64,000 bases of DNA from VXYL01 sp965116345 (GTDB lineage Bacteria > Pseudomonadota > Gammaproteobacteria > Pseudomonadales > Azotimanducaceae). Shown piece by piece: positions 8,394 to 17,208 of this stretch; position 1 is the stretch's first letter; the number at the start of each line of letters is the position of its first letter. The stretch is taken from contig OZ220680.1 of NCBI GenBank assembly GCA_965116345.1, positions 4,154,001 to 4,218,000 of the forward strand. Reading direction: 5' to 3'. A program made the position numbers and the translations under genes. Below the pieces are notes generated by a model. It ran no database searches. It was not told the origin of the DNA and saw only the letters and a list, made by a program, of their open reading frames with translations.

Positions 8394-10694
8394 TCAGGAG
8401 GTGAGGAACGCGGGGAGCGCGCCGTCGGTGGCGGGAGATTCGTCCGCGCCGTTGCCGGACGTCGTCGCGGCGGACGCGTCGGACTCCGCGGGTGCCGCGG
8501 GCTCGCCGTTGCCGTCGCCGGACACCGGAGTGGCGGCGGTTGCGGCGGACTCTGCGGGCGCGGAGTCGGACGGTTCGTCGGAAACGGCGCTGCCGTTGTC
8601 GTCGCTCGAGGCGTCGGCTTCGGTGGCGACCTGTGCGGTCTCCTCCGGCGGCGCTTTGGCGGCCACTTCGGCGGGCGCGAACCCGGGCGGGAGCCACCGC
8701 GCCGCTGCCGCGTCGACGGCGGCGTCGCGCGCCGGATCGTGGCGGAACGCCTCGGCGGCCGCGGTCACGAGGTCCTTCTTCTTCAGGCCGCCGTGCTTCG
8801 CGGCCCAGTCGTCGCCGAGCGTCTCCGCTGCCGCGCCGAGGATCAGGCCCTTGTTCATGCGGTTCCACACGAGATCCGCGTCGAACGGCTGGGCGCCGAT
8901 CGCGGCGAGTTCCGCGGGGAAGTCGATGCCGAGGTCGCGCACCGCCTCCTCGTGGGCGCCGGAGGCGTCGTTGTCGTCGGCCAGGCGCGGGACCGTGAGC
9001 GAGGCGACCGCATGCGCGAGCACGCTGGCGCGGTCCTCGTCGGGCAGCGCGCGGTAGGCGCGGAACGCCGCGGCGGCGTCGTCCTCGGCCAACCAGCCGA
9101 GGTCCACCGCGGGCACCGGGTCGAGGTGCTTCATGGTCTCGCTCGCCTTCATGGCGTCGGAGGCATGGACGCCCTGGTACTCGCGGCGCAGGGCCAACAC
9201 CGGCGGCTCGTAGCCCGGGTGGCGGCGTCCGAAGCCGACGGAGCGGGCGAGGACGAAGCCGATCAAGTCCGTGGCGACGGCGGGGTCCCGCGCCAGCGCC
9301 CGGCGCACGGCCGCGGTGCGCATGATGCGGAAATCGTTCCGCAGCGCGTCCGTGTAGCCGCCGTTGCGCTTGGCGGGCGGGGCGTCGCCGGCGGCGTCCG
9401 GCAGGCCGGGTGCGCCGACGGGGCCGTCCGTGGCGTTCGGCGCGGCGATGCCGGCGCTGGCTCCCTTGCCGCTGTTGCCGGCGCGCGCGGCGCGGTAAGC
9501 GGCGGCGTCTTCCGCGCGCACGAGACCCCGGTGGATGTCGAGGTTGCCGTCGCGGTCGAGCGCCACGACGACGCCCGCATGCGCGCGGACGGCCTCGGAG
9601 AACCCGTCGCGGTCGGCGCGGTCGCGCTCGATCTCCGCGTAGCGGGCCTGCTCGCGCGTGACGACCTCCCACAGCTCGCGCCGTCCCTCGGCGTCGAGGT
9701 CGCTGTCGAACGTGTCGAGCTGCGCGCTCGCCCGCTCGATGCGCTCCTCGGCCTCGTTGAGCGCCGCGGTCTCCTCCTCGGTGAACTCGGCGCGCTGCTC
9801 GGCGTCGGCGATCAGGTGGTTCTGCTGGTCGAGCCAGGTGAACTCCGGCTGCGCGGCGGTCCACTTCCAGTCGTCCGCGTACTTCGCGGCGACCGCGTTC
9901 AGGTTCCGCAGCGCGAGCTCCTCCATGAGGTCCGGGTCGAGGATGGCGACATGGTCGTCCTCGAAGAGCGGATCCTCGGTGGTGCCGCCGGCGGCGCGGT
10001 AGGCGTCGAGGCCGACGAAGAGCGCCGTGGGCGCGTCGGAGCGGGTGCGGCGCGCCCCGATGGCCTGGCGCACGGCTTGGCCATGCAGCTGGCCGGACTC
10101 GGAGAGCCCCTTGAAGATGTTGCGCTGGAACTCGGTGTCCGCGGTCACGGCGAACGCCTCGGCGGTGTCCGCGTTGATGCGGCCCTCGCGGTAGGCGTCG
10201 ATGATCTCCTCGGGCAGGCCGCCCAGGCGCACGCGCTTCTGCACGGTGCGCTCGGCGACGCCGAACCGCGCGGCGATCTGCTCGCTCGTCGCGCCCTCGC
10301 GGGCGAGCTTGCTGAAGGCGACCACCTGGTCGGCGGGGTGCATGGCGATGCGCACGGCGTTCTCGGCGAGCGAGGACTCCGTCGCGGCGTCGCCGTCGAC
10401 CACGAGGCACGGCACGGGGTGGTCCTTCGGCAGGTGGCTGTCGGCGGCCAGCGCCTTCAGCGCCCGCAGGCGGCGCGCCCCGGCGGCGACGCCGAACTGG
10501 GTCTTGCCGCGCGGCACCACCACGAGGTTCTCGAGGAGGCCGTGCGCCTTGATCGAGGCGGCGAGCTCGGCGTCGGCCTGCACCCGGGCGGGGTCGGCGG
10601 ACGCGGAGCGCACGTTGCGCTCGTCGACGCGCAGCTTGTTGAGGGGGATGAGCCGCGTCTCGGCGGAGGCGGCGGTTGGGGTTGGCTCTTGCAT
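8394..10694 (-). CDS. Long ParB/RepB/Spo0J-family protein
   Basis: 766 aa. The N-terminal ParB/Srx domain (about 12-125) has the nucleotide-binding arginine motif AGARRLRALKAL and SLAENAVRIAMHPAD. A helix-turn-helix region (about 135-165) has IAARFGVAERTVQKRV. A long C-terminal extension includes an acidic, Ala/Ser-rich tail. Canonical ParB is about 300 aa; these long versions are typical of large plasmids and integrative elements. Likely a CTP-dependent DNA clamp or regulator; partner ParA is not in the window. ATG at 10694 chosen over upstream options for its GGGAGAA site. A leader repeat lies about 70 nt upstream. Confidence 0.85.
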   Translation of the reverse strand: MQEPTPTAASAETRLIPLNKLRVDERNVRSASADPARVQADAELAASIKAHGLLENLVVVPRGKTQFGVAAGARRLRALKALAADSHLPKDHPVPCLVVDGDAATESSLAENAVRIAMHPADQVVAFSKLAREGATSEQIAARFGVAERTVQKRVRLGGLPEEIIDAYREGRINADTAEAFAVTADTEFQRNIFKGLSESGQLHGQAVRQAIGARRTRSDAPTALFVGLDAYRAAGGTTEDPLFEDDHVAILDPDLMEELALRNLNAVAAKYADDWKWTAAQPEFTWLDQQNHLIADAEQRAEFTEEETAALNEAEERIERASAQLDTFDSDLDAEGRRELWEVVTREQARYAEIERDRADRDGFSEAVRAHAGVVVALDRDGNLDIHRGLVRAEDAAAYRAARAGNSGKGASAGIAAPNATDGPVGAPGLPDAAGDAPPAKRNGGYTDALRNDFRIMRTAAVRRALARDPAVATDLIGFVLARSVGFGRRHPGYEPPVLALRREYQGVHASDAMKASETMKHLDPVPAVDLGWLAEDDAAAAFRAYRALPDEDRASVLAHAVASLTVPRLADDNDASGAHEEAVRDLGIDFPAELAAIGAQPFDADLVWNRMNKGLILGAAAETLGDDWAAKHGGLKKKDLVTAAAEAFRHDPARDAAVDAAAARWLPPGFAPAEVAAKAPPEETAQVATEADASSDDNGSAVSDEPSDSAPAESAATAATPVSGDGNGEPAAPAESDASAATTSGNGADESPATDGALPAFLTS

Positions 10695-10760
10695 GGATGG
10701 TTCTCCCTGGTTGCAAAGCGAATGGCCAAGCCCGCCAGGCGCGTCCGGGCGCGGAGGGGT

Positions 10761-10803
10761 CACGGCCGGCGCGCCAGCGCCGCCCGGAGGGCCTGGCCTT
10801 GAC
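10761..10803 (-). repeat. GC-rich leader repeat, copy 2
   Basis: Nearly identical over about 43 bp to copy 1 at 2893-2937, in the same orientation relative to the downstream gene (ParB-like start at 10694). Core on the minus strand: GGCCCTCCGGGCGGCGCT. The conservation between GC-rich gaps of unrelated genes indicates an element rather than chance. Confidence 0.6.
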
Positions 10804-10908
10804 GCCGGCCGCGCTCCGGGCGCGAGGTTGTCCGGCGAGCCGTTCGCGCGCGCGTCTACCGGCTGCGTTGCGCGGCAACGGAACGCGTCGCCCTCGGGCG
10901 AGGGGCGG

Positions 10909-11133
10909 TCAGTCCAGGTGGACGACCGCGCCGTCGCCGTCGAGCGCGACGAAGCGGAGTTCGCCGAGCCGGCGGGGCGGACCGTCGGGCGGGTCGGACC
11001 AGAGCTCGAGGTCGACGGGCAGGCCGTAGTCCTCGGCGATCTGCTTGGCGGCGTCCTTCGCGCCTTCTTCGGCGTTCTCGGCGTGGAGGAAGCACTCGGT
11101 GATGCCGCCGGCGCTCTTCACTGCGATGCGCAT
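10909..11133 (-). CDS. Hypothetical protein, 74 aa
   Basis: ATG at 11133 with GGAG 9 nt upstream. The sequence begins MRIAVKSAGGITECFLHAEN and continues EEGAKDAAKQIAEDYGLPVD, suggesting a small alpha/beta fold. No family recognised. Its start overlaps the end of the preceding 141-aa gene by 16 nt, so translation is probably coupled. Confidence 0.7.
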   Translation of the reverse strand: MRIAVKSAGGITECFLHAENAEEGAKDAAKQIAEDYGLPVDLELWSDPPDGPPRRLGELRFVALDGDGAVVHLD

Positions 11134-11543
11134 GGTCGGGGTCTCCTGGGGTTGGTTGGGGATGGAGGGGTCGGCGCCGGCGGTCGGGACCGTCGCGGGT
11201 CGGGGAAGACCGTGGCGTGGTACGCCGCCACGGCGGCGGCGACGGCCCTGCTCTCGTCCTCGCGGCGCAGGTCGGCCAGCTCGCCGAGCAGGCGCATGGT
11301 GTCGCGGTCGATCTCCAGCATGGGGTCCGGCGGCACGTAGGCGTCGGGGTCCGGGTCGGCTGGCGCCGGCGGCGCGTACAGCGCGGCGGTTCCGGCGCGG
11401 TACCGCTGCCACTTGGTGAGAGGACGCCAGTCCGGGTCCATCTTGCGGTAGTCGACGTCGAGGCCGTCGCGGGCCCAGCCGTCGGCGATGGATTCGGCGG
11501 CCGTGGTCCGGCCGCTGGCGTTGTCGCGGTATTCGCATTGCAC
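11118..11543 (-). CDS. Hypothetical protein, 141 aa
   Basis: GTG at 11543 is chosen because AAGGAGAG lies 6 nt upstream. N-terminus QCEYRDNASGRTTAAESIADG; middle has a predicted helix around MLEIDRDTMRLLGELADLRR; Pro/Arg-rich tail overlapping the next gene. No recognised family, signal peptide or membrane segment. Part of the leftward series of small proteins between the ArdC-like and ParB-like genes. Confidence 0.65.
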   Translation of the reverse strand: MQCEYRDNASGRTTAAESIADGWARDGLDVDYRKMDPDWRPLTKWQRYRAGTAALYAPPAPADPDPDAYVPPDPMLEIDRDTMRLLGELADLRREDESRAVAAAVAAYHATVFPDPRRSRPPAPTPPSPTNPRRPRPCASQ

Positions 11544-11572
11544 GGGTTCTCTCCTTGCGCACTCGGGCGCGG

Positions 11573-11995
11573 TCAGGACGGGGGGATGCGGCCGGCGACT
11601 CCGGCGCGGGCGGTGAGCTTCAGCGCGGCCTCGGCGGCGATCCGCTCGTTGAAGGCGGCGGTCAGCGCGGTGGAGGTGGCGGCCGTCGGGGCCTCGCCGT
11701 GCGCCTGGTTCGCGGCGGTGACGACCGCCCACGCCCTGCGGTAGCGGGCGGCGTCCTCGAGGATCGCGGCCTCGTCGCAGGTGCGTTGCTGACGGACGGC
11801 GTCGATCGCGGCGAGGGAGCGGGCGTCGAGCCACACCTCGACGGTGTCGTCGTTGCGGCCGACCGGCCGGCTTTCGGCGAGCGCGGACAGGCGCACGCCC
11901 TCCGTCGCCTCCCAGGCGTGCGGCGCGGCGTTCGGGTGGACGGCGCGCACACGCGAGACGACGCGGCCCTCGTTGGTGATTCTGCGGATCTGCAT
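11573..11995 (-). CDS. Hypothetical protein, 140 aa
   Basis: ATG at 11995 preceded by AAGGAA. Begins MQIRRITNEGRVVSRVRAVH; the second half is Ala-rich and helical (EAAILEDAARYRRAWAVVTA). No family recognised. Separated by 29 nt from the 141-aa gene and by 41 nt from the zinc-ribbon gene, same strand. Confidence 0.65.
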   Translation of the reverse strand: MQIRRITNEGRVVSRVRAVHPNAAPHAWEATEGVRLSALAESRPVGRNDDTVEVWLDARSLAAIDAVRQQRTCDEAAILEDAARYRRAWAVVTAANQAHGEAPTAATSTALTAAFNERIAAEAALKLTARAGVAGRIPPS

Positions 11996-12036
11996 GGTCG
12001 GGTTTCCTTGTGTCGGGTTGGATGGGGATGGATCGC

Positions 12037-12279
12037 TCAACCGGCGTACGTGGCGCGCAGCATGGTCCGGGGCTTCCACGGGAACTGCGCCACGAGCCAG
12101 CCGTTGGCGAACCGCGCGGCCTCCGCGCGGGCGTGGCCGCCGGAGGCGCACCAGAGGCAGCCCTTGTCGACGCGGTGCACGCCGCGGCACTCGGGGCAGC
12201 GCCGGTGCGTGACCGGCAACTCCTCGGGACGCCAGAGTTCCATCTGGCCGGAGCGTTTGGTTGCGCGTGAACGGGGCAT
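12037..12279 (-). CDS. Small zinc-ribbon-like protein, 80 aa
   Basis: Starts MPRSRATKRSGQMELWRPEE. Two Cys pairs, CPEC (about 29-32) and CLWC (about 42-45), are spaced like a zinc ribbon. The C-terminal part reads FANGWLVAQFPWKPRTMLRA. Probably a small nucleic-acid- or protein-binding adaptor; the partner is not evident. No strong ribosome binding site is visible. Confidence 0.6.
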   Translation of the reverse strand: MPRSRATKRSGQMELWRPEELPVTHRRCPECRGVHRVDKGCLWCASGGHARAEAARFANGWLVAQFPWKPRTMLRATYAG

Positions 12280-12353
12280 GAGGGGTTTCGCGGTTGTTGT
12301 GCGTGTGAAGGACCGCGCGGCGGCCCGGGGAGACCGCCGCGCGTTGGTGCGGG

Positions 12354-13019
12354 CTACGCGACGGAGCGGACGAACTCGCCGCGGTTGATCCGCGCGGACC
12401 AGTGGTCCCAGTCCTGGGCGAGGCCGATCGGCTCGATGTGGGTGTCGAGCTCCTCGCGCGGCGTGTCGGCCAGCGGGATGTCGCCGAACTCGCGCGGGTG
12501 CTGCTCCGGCGAGATGGTGCAGCGCCCGGTGATTCCGGAGTCGCACGCCGTGGTCCCGCAGACCGGGCAGGACGCCGTGACCCCGTGCGCCGCCTCGAAG
12601 TGCGGCTCCCGGCCGCGGCCGTTGTCGCGTTCTACGATCTCGCCGATGGCCTGGCGGTCGCCCTGCTCGTTCTCGACGATGTCGGTGACCCGCGCCTTGA
12701 CGTGCGCTACGCGGCCCGACTTCGCGGTGACCGCGACCTCCACCGTGTCCCCGATGCGGGCCCGCCGCGACGCCGAGGCGTGGAGCCGGACGCCCCAGTC
12801 GCCGTTCGGCAGCATCGCGAACGTGTTGCGCTCGTCGCTGGCGCGCCCGGCCCGGAACTCCTCGATGCGGCACAGCGCCCTGGGGGTGCCGTCCGGCATG
12901 ACCTGCGTCCTGACGACGGTTCCGGACCGGGTGTGGCGCTTGCCGGCCCGGGTCTCGACGTCGCAGGTGACGGCGGTGCCGATGTCGACGATGGCCGCCA
13001 TCTGGGGCGCGAGCGACAT
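12354..13019 (-). CDS. Hypothetical protein with C-terminal Cys cluster
   Basis: Annotated from ATG 13019 (MSLAPQMAAIVDIGTAVTCD), 221 aa. The frame stays open upstream with protein-like sequence (SYARFVKLRGEWH) to about 13100 without an ATG or GTG, so the real start may be a rare codon near 13105 or a small indel may have displaced it. The central part has beta-rich repeats (GDTVEVAVTAKSGRVAHVKA). CPVCGTTACDSGITGRC near residues 150-166 could bind zinc. It lies directly downstream of the ArdC-like gene and may share its transcript. Confidence 0.6.
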   Translation of the reverse strand: MSLAPQMAAIVDIGTAVTCDVETRAGKRHTRSGTVVRTQVMPDGTPRALCRIEEFRAGRASDERNTFAMLPNGDWGVRLHASASRRARIGDTVEVAVTAKSGRVAHVKARVTDIVENEQGDRQAIGEIVERDNGRGREPHFEAAHGVTASCPVCGTTACDSGITGRCTISPEQHPREFGDIPLADTPREELDTHIEPIGLAQDWDHWSARINRGEFVRSVA

Positions 13020-13153
13020 GTGCCACTCGCCCCGCAGCTTGACGAAGCGCGCGTAGGACCCGTCGGCGGCGGCGCGGACTAGGCTCGAAGGAATCGACGG
13101 CAGGCGCAGGGGCGGCGGCGCCCATCCGCGTGGTCGGGAATCCGCGCGGCTTC

Positions 13154-14056
13154 CTACGCGGCTTCGGCGTCCGGAGCGGCGCCCGCGTTGCGCTCGTGCA
13201 GCGCGTGCAGGAACTCGACCGCCTGCTGCGCCCGGGTGGCAGCGTCGAACACCGCCCGCGGCTCGTCGGTGAGGAGCTCCGACCAGGAGGCGATGTAGCT
13301 CGCGTGGTCGGCCCGCGGCGAGGAGGCGATGCCGAGATCGGCGCAGAGGAACGCCGAGCCCAGTTCCGCGACCAGCTCCTCGCGCGCCCGCGCCCTGTCG
13401 TCGATGCGGCCGCGCAGCCGGTCCAGACGGTCGCGGTGGCCGGTGCTGTGGGTGAGCTCGTGCAGCAGGGTCGAGTGGAACGTCTGCGAGGACTCGAAGG
13501 TCTCGAACGGCGGCATCTGCACGCGGTCCGGACCGGGCGCGTAGAAGGCGCGCTGGCCGCCGTAGCGGACTTCGATCCCGAGCGAGTCGATCCACGCCTG
13601 GCAGGCGGCGTCGCGCTCGTCGGGGTTGACGTCGGGGATCTCCGGGACGTACCTGTCGGGCAGCCCGTCGATCTGGTCGGTGTTGAACACCGCGTAGACG
13701 CGCCTGACGGGCAGGAGCACCTCGGTCTCGTCGCCGTACTCGTCGGTCTCCTTCTTCTTCGCGGTCTTGGCGAACACGATGTGCGTGGCGCGCTCGCCCT
13801 TGCGCACCTGGGCGCCGATGGATTGGGCCTGCCGGTAGGTCATCCAGAAGGGCGACGCGTAGCCCTTGTCGATAGCGGCGCCCCACAGGATGAGCACGTT
13901 GATGCCCTGGTAGGGCACCGCGTTCTCGCGCAGCGGCTTCGAGACGCGGGCGTTCGGGTTGACGGCCCAGGGCCGGTGCCAGGGCAGGACGCCCTCCGCC
14001 ATCTGGGCGACGATCTGGTGGGCGATGCGTTCGTAGAGTTCGTTGATGCGGGCCAT
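13154..14056 (-). CDS. ArdC-like antirestriction protein
   Basis: 300 aa. N-terminal ssDNA-binding-like domain begins ARINELYERIAHQIVAQMAE and contains PWHRPW and YQGINVLILW. The C-terminal zinc-metalloprotease-like domain has HELTH (199-203) and a downstream Glu in REELVAELGSAFL, as in ArdC. Known ArdC from conjugative plasmids binds ssDNA and protects entering plasmid DNA from restriction in recipients. ATG at 14056 with AAGGAGAA 7 nt upstream. It is the first gene of the leftward block, consistent with early expression after transfer. A leader repeat lies about 95 nt upstream. Confidence 0.9.
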   Translation of the reverse strand: MARINELYERIAHQIVAQMAEGVLPWHRPWAVNPNARVSKPLRENAVPYQGINVLILWGAAIDKGYASPFWMTYRQAQSIGAQVRKGERATHIVFAKTAKKKETDEYGDETEVLLPVRRVYAVFNTDQIDGLPDRYVPEIPDVNPDERDAACQAWIDSLGIEVRYGGQRAFYAPGPDRVQMPPFETFESSQTFHSTLLHELTHSTGHRDRLDRLRGRIDDRARAREELVAELGSAFLCADLGIASSPRADHASYIASWSELLTDEPRAVFDAATRAQQAVEFLHALHERNAGAAPDAEAA

Positions 14057-14149
14057 TGCCGGTTCTCCTTCGATGCGAGCGAACGGCGCCGCGCCGGGCC
14101 GCCGGGGTCCTGTCCGGCCGGGGCAAGGCTGGACGCCGGACCGTTAGGG

Positions 14150-14180
14150 ACGGCGGCCGCCCGGAGGGCTCGGCCTTGCC
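14150..14180 (-). repeat. GC-rich leader repeat, copy 3
   Basis: Shares CCGCCCGGAGGGCTCGGCCT with copy 1 and most of it with copy 2, upstream of the ArdC-like gene and in the same orientation. The match is about 30 bp, shorter than between copies 1 and 2. Confidence 0.55.
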
Positions 14181-14337
14181 GCGGACGGCCCCGGCGGCCG
14201 AGGCTGCGCTGGCGCCGGTCGTCTCGACGGAGAACCGTTCTTCGATTTGGGGGTTTGGGGTCCGGAAATCGGCGTCGAAATTGCCTTCCCGCCAGCGCCC
14301 ATGACCCAGGGAGCGTCAGGCGGGTGCAGGCCGTGCT

Positions 14338-14369
14338 TTGTCCATATCACTGAAAATGCTACGATTTTC
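14338..14369 (+). promoter_or_regulatory. Possible promoter with overlapping palindrome
   Basis: TTGTCC (14338-14343) and TACGAT (14360-14365) are 16 bp apart. The palindrome GAAAATGCTACGATTTTC (14352-14369) overlaps the -10. It stands in an AT-rich pocket of a GC-rich gap between divergent genes, 180 nt before the 73-aa gene and the integrases, so it could be their promoter and operator. A computed guess by eye only. Confidence 0.35.
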
Positions 14370-14542
14370 CGTGCTTTCAAGTCGGGTCTTCCCGGCGTTG
14401 TCCGGGTCACCGGGCGTAGGCACTGGAGCCGCCTTCGGGCGGTGTCACACAACCGGGCCGACCGGCCCACCGATCTCCCGCCGGGGCGACTTCCCTGGCG
14501 GGGAGGTTCGTCCCGGCGGGGCTTCTACAAGGAGGTGCCGTC

Positions 14543-14764
14543 ATGACGGACCTGAGAGAGATCGTCGATGTGCGCGGACCCGGACAGCCGTCCGAGTTCG
14601 TGTGCGGAGCGAGCGTCGGCAGCGACGTGCTCGCGGCCTGCGGCCTGGCCGAGGAGGAGATCCTCCGATGCGCCGCGCGGGCCGTCGAGATGGAGCTTGG
14701 CATGGCCGAGATCACGCCTTTTCAGCGCGATTCAATGCCTCTCAATGTAACGCTAAAAGACTGA
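14543..14764 (+). CDS. Hypothetical protein, 73 aa
   Basis: ATG preceded by a near-perfect AAGGAGGT. Begins MTDLREIVDVRGPGQPSEFV and ends MPLNVTLKD. No family recognised. It is co-directional with the integrases 88 nt downstream and divergent from the ArdC block, a common place for an excisionase or regulator, but no helix-turn-helix is apparent. Confidence 0.65.
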   Translation: MTDLREIVDVRGPGQPSEFVCGASVGSDVLAACGLAEEEILRCAARAVEMELGMAEITPFQRDSMPLNVTLKD

Positions 14765-14851
14765 TTTTATTTAGCATGTCGCGATCTGGACGCGCCGGCA
14801 AGTTCCGGGTATTCTCGCACTTAACGTGGTAACAAACCCTGTGAACGATCC

Positions 14852-16048
14852 ATGCCCGAACACGCCCTCAACCCCGCGTTCGTCCGATCCGTCCGGCCCG
14901 ACGGCAAGGTCCGCCGCTACCGCGACGGCAACGGCCTCTACCTCCTCGTTCGCCCCGCCTCCCGCTCCTCGGGGAAGCTCTGGGTGCAGCGTCTCACCGT
15001 CCACGGACGGGAGCGCGAACTCGGCCTCGGCAGCGCCGACACCGTAACGCTCAGGGAGGCGCGGCGCATCGCCCTGGAGAACCGGCGGGTCGCGCGCTCG
15101 GGCGGCGATCCGCGCGGGGCGGGACGCGCCGTTCCCGTGTTCGCCGACGCGGTCGAGTCCGTCATCGCCGTGCACCAGCCCACCTGGAAGGACGGCGGCG
15201 AGCGCCACGCCGAGGACTGGCGCTCGACGCTCGGCACCTACGCCCATCCCCGCATCGGGCGCATGCGCGTCGACGAGATCGCGCCCGGGGACGTGCTGGC
15301 CGTCCTCGCCCCGATCTGGACCGCGCGTCCGGGCGTCGCGCGCAAGGTGCGCCAGCGCATCGGCACGGTCATGAAGTGGGCGGTGGCGCAGGGCCACCGC
15401 GCCGACAATCCGGCGGGGGACGTCCTGGCCGCGGCGCTGCCGAAGTCGCCGCCGATCACCCACATGCGCGCCATGCCGTACGCCGAGGTGGGCGCGGCCC
15501 TCGCGTCCATCCGCGCCTCCACCGCCGCGGCCGGCGTGCGCCTCGCCATCGAACTGCAGGCGCTGTGCGCCGTGCGTCCCGCCGAGGCGCGCCAGGCCCG
15601 CTGGGAGAACTTCGACCTCGACGCCGCGGTCTGGACGATTCCCGCCGGAGGCATGAAGGCGAAGCGACCGCACCGGGTACCGCTGTCGGACCGCTCCCTC
15701 GCCGTGCTGCGCGAAGTGGGCGTCCGGACGCGCGGCTGGACCTTCCGCTCGCCCGCGACGGGCGGGCCGTTCGCAGAGACCCGCGCCGGCGTCCTGTTCA
15801 GGAAGCTCGGCATCGAGGCGGTGCCCCACGGGTTCCGCTCGTCGTTCCGGGACTGGGCCGCGGAGAACACGGACGCGCCGCGCGCCGTCATGGAGGCCGC
15901 CCTGGCGCACGTCGTCCGGGATCCCACGGAGCGGGCCTACGCCCGATCCGATCTGTTCGAGCGCCGCCGCGAACTCATGCAGCAGTGGGCCGACTACATC
16001 GCCGCCACCACGCCGACGGAGAAGGAGGGCGCGCCGTGCCGAAGCTGA
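14852..16048 (+). CDS. Tyrosine-type site-specific integrase (first of a pair)
   Basis: 398 aa. The N-terminal arm-binding domain of the P4/DUF4102 type includes YRDGNGLYLLV. A core-binding domain (about 95-200) and the catalytic domain follow. Catalytic residues are visible: R242 (CAVRPAEAR), K269, H326/R329 (PHGFRSSFRDW), H353 and Y363 (RAYARSDLF). Such integrases insert elements, usually into tRNA 3' ends. Its end overlaps the second integrase gene by 13 nt. No tRNA or att site is adjacent here, so the target is unknown. Confidence 0.93.
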   Translation: MPEHALNPAFVRSVRPDGKVRRYRDGNGLYLLVRPASRSSGKLWVQRLTVHGRERELGLGSADTVTLREARRIALENRRVARSGGDPRGAGRAVPVFADAVESVIAVHQPTWKDGGERHAEDWRSTLGTYAHPRIGRMRVDEIAPGDVLAVLAPIWTARPGVARKVRQRIGTVMKWAVAQGHRADNPAGDVLAAALPKSPPITHMRAMPYAEVGAALASIRASTAAAGVRLAIELQALCAVRPAEARQARWENFDLDAAVWTIPAGGMKAKRPHRVPLSDRSLAVLREVGVRTRGWTFRSPATGGPFAETRAGVLFRKLGIEAVPHGFRSSFRDWAAENTDAPRAVMEAALAHVVRDPTERAYARSDLFERRRELMQQWADYIAATTPTEKEGAPCRS

Positions 16049-17208
16049 CCGCCGCCTTCGTCCGCACCGTCAAGGCCACCGACCGCCTGAAGCGCTACGG
16101 CGACGGCAACGGACTGTATCTCCTCGTCAAGCCCGGCGTGCGCGGCGGCAAGTCGTGGGTGCAGCGCATCGCCGTGCACGGCAAGCGCCGGGACCTCGGC
16201 CTCGGCAGCGCCGAGCTCGTCAGCCTCGCCGACGCGCGCCAGGCCGCCTTCGACAACCGCCGCCTGGCCCGCACCGGCGGCGATCCCCGCGCCCTTGGCA
16301 AGCGCACCTCGCCCACGTTCGCGGATGCGGTCGAGAGCGTCATCGCCATGCACCGCTCCACCTGGCGGTCGGGTGCCGGATGGGAGTCCCAGTGGCGCCA
16401 GTCGCTCGCCGACTACGCCTATCCGCGCATCGGCGACAAACCGGTGCACGCCATCGACGCCGCGGACGTGATGGCCGTGTTGACGCCGATCTGGTCGACG
16501 AGGCACGCCACCGCGAAGCGTATCCGGCAGCGCATCGGCGCAGTGATGAAGTGGGCGGTGGCGCAGGGGTACCGGCCCGACAATCCCGCAGGAGACGCGC
16601 TGGGCGCCGCGCTGCCGAGGGTGGACGCGCCGCCCGCGCACCACCGCGCGCTGCCGTACGAAGAGGTCGGCGCGGCGCTGGCGAAGGTCCGCGACTGCTC
16701 CGCCCCGGCCGGGGCGCGGCTGGCGTTCGAGTTCATGGTGCTGTGCGCGGTCCGCTCCGGCGAGGCGCGGGGCGCGCTCTGGAGCGAGATCGACCGCGAC
16801 GCCGCGGTCTGGACGATTCCCGCCGAACGCATGAAGGCGAACCGCGAGCACCGGGTGCCACTGTCCGAACGGGCGCTCGCCGTCCTCCGGGAGGCCGCTA
16901 CGATTCGCGACGGCGACCTGGTGTTCCCCTCGACGAAGGCAAAGACGCCGCTGACCATCGCCGCGATCGGGCGGGTGGCGCGCAAAGCCGGCATCGACGC
17001 CGTGCCCCACGGATTCCGGTCCTCGTTCCGGGACTGGGCCGCCGAGCGCACCGAGACGCCGCACGCGGTCATGGAGGCCGCCCTCGCGCACACCGTGCGC
17101 AACGCCACGGAACGCGCATACGCGCGCTCCGATCTGTTCGAGCGCCGCAGGGCGCTCATGCAGCGGTGGAGCGACTACGTGTCGGGACGCCCTGCCGTCA
17201 ACGCCTGA
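16036..17208 (+). CDS. Tyrosine-type site-specific integrase (second of a pair)
   Basis: 390 aa from GTG 16036, chosen because GGAGG lies 6 nt upstream, inside the end of the first integrase gene. Same architecture as its neighbour and closely related throughout (YGDGNGLYLLV, AVESVIAMH, MKWAVAQG). Catalytic residues are intact: R240, K267, H325/R328, H352 and Y362. The overlap implies translational coupling, so both paralogues are probably made together, perhaps as a heteromeric recombinase. Confidence 0.93.
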   Translation: MPKLTAAFVRTVKATDRLKRYGDGNGLYLLVKPGVRGGKSWVQRIAVHGKRRDLGLGSAELVSLADARQAAFDNRRLARTGGDPRALGKRTSPTFADAVESVIAMHRSTWRSGAGWESQWRQSLADYAYPRIGDKPVHAIDAADVMAVLTPIWSTRHATAKRIRQRIGAVMKWAVAQGYRPDNPAGDALGAALPRVDAPPAHHRALPYEEVGAALAKVRDCSAPAGARLAFEFMVLCAVRSGEARGALWSEIDRDAAVWTIPAERMKANREHRVPLSERALAVLREAATIRDGDLVFPSTKAKTPLTIAAIGRVARKAGIDAVPHGFRSSFRDWAAERTETPHAVMEAALAHTVRNATERAYARSDLFERRRALMQRWSDYVSGRPAVNA

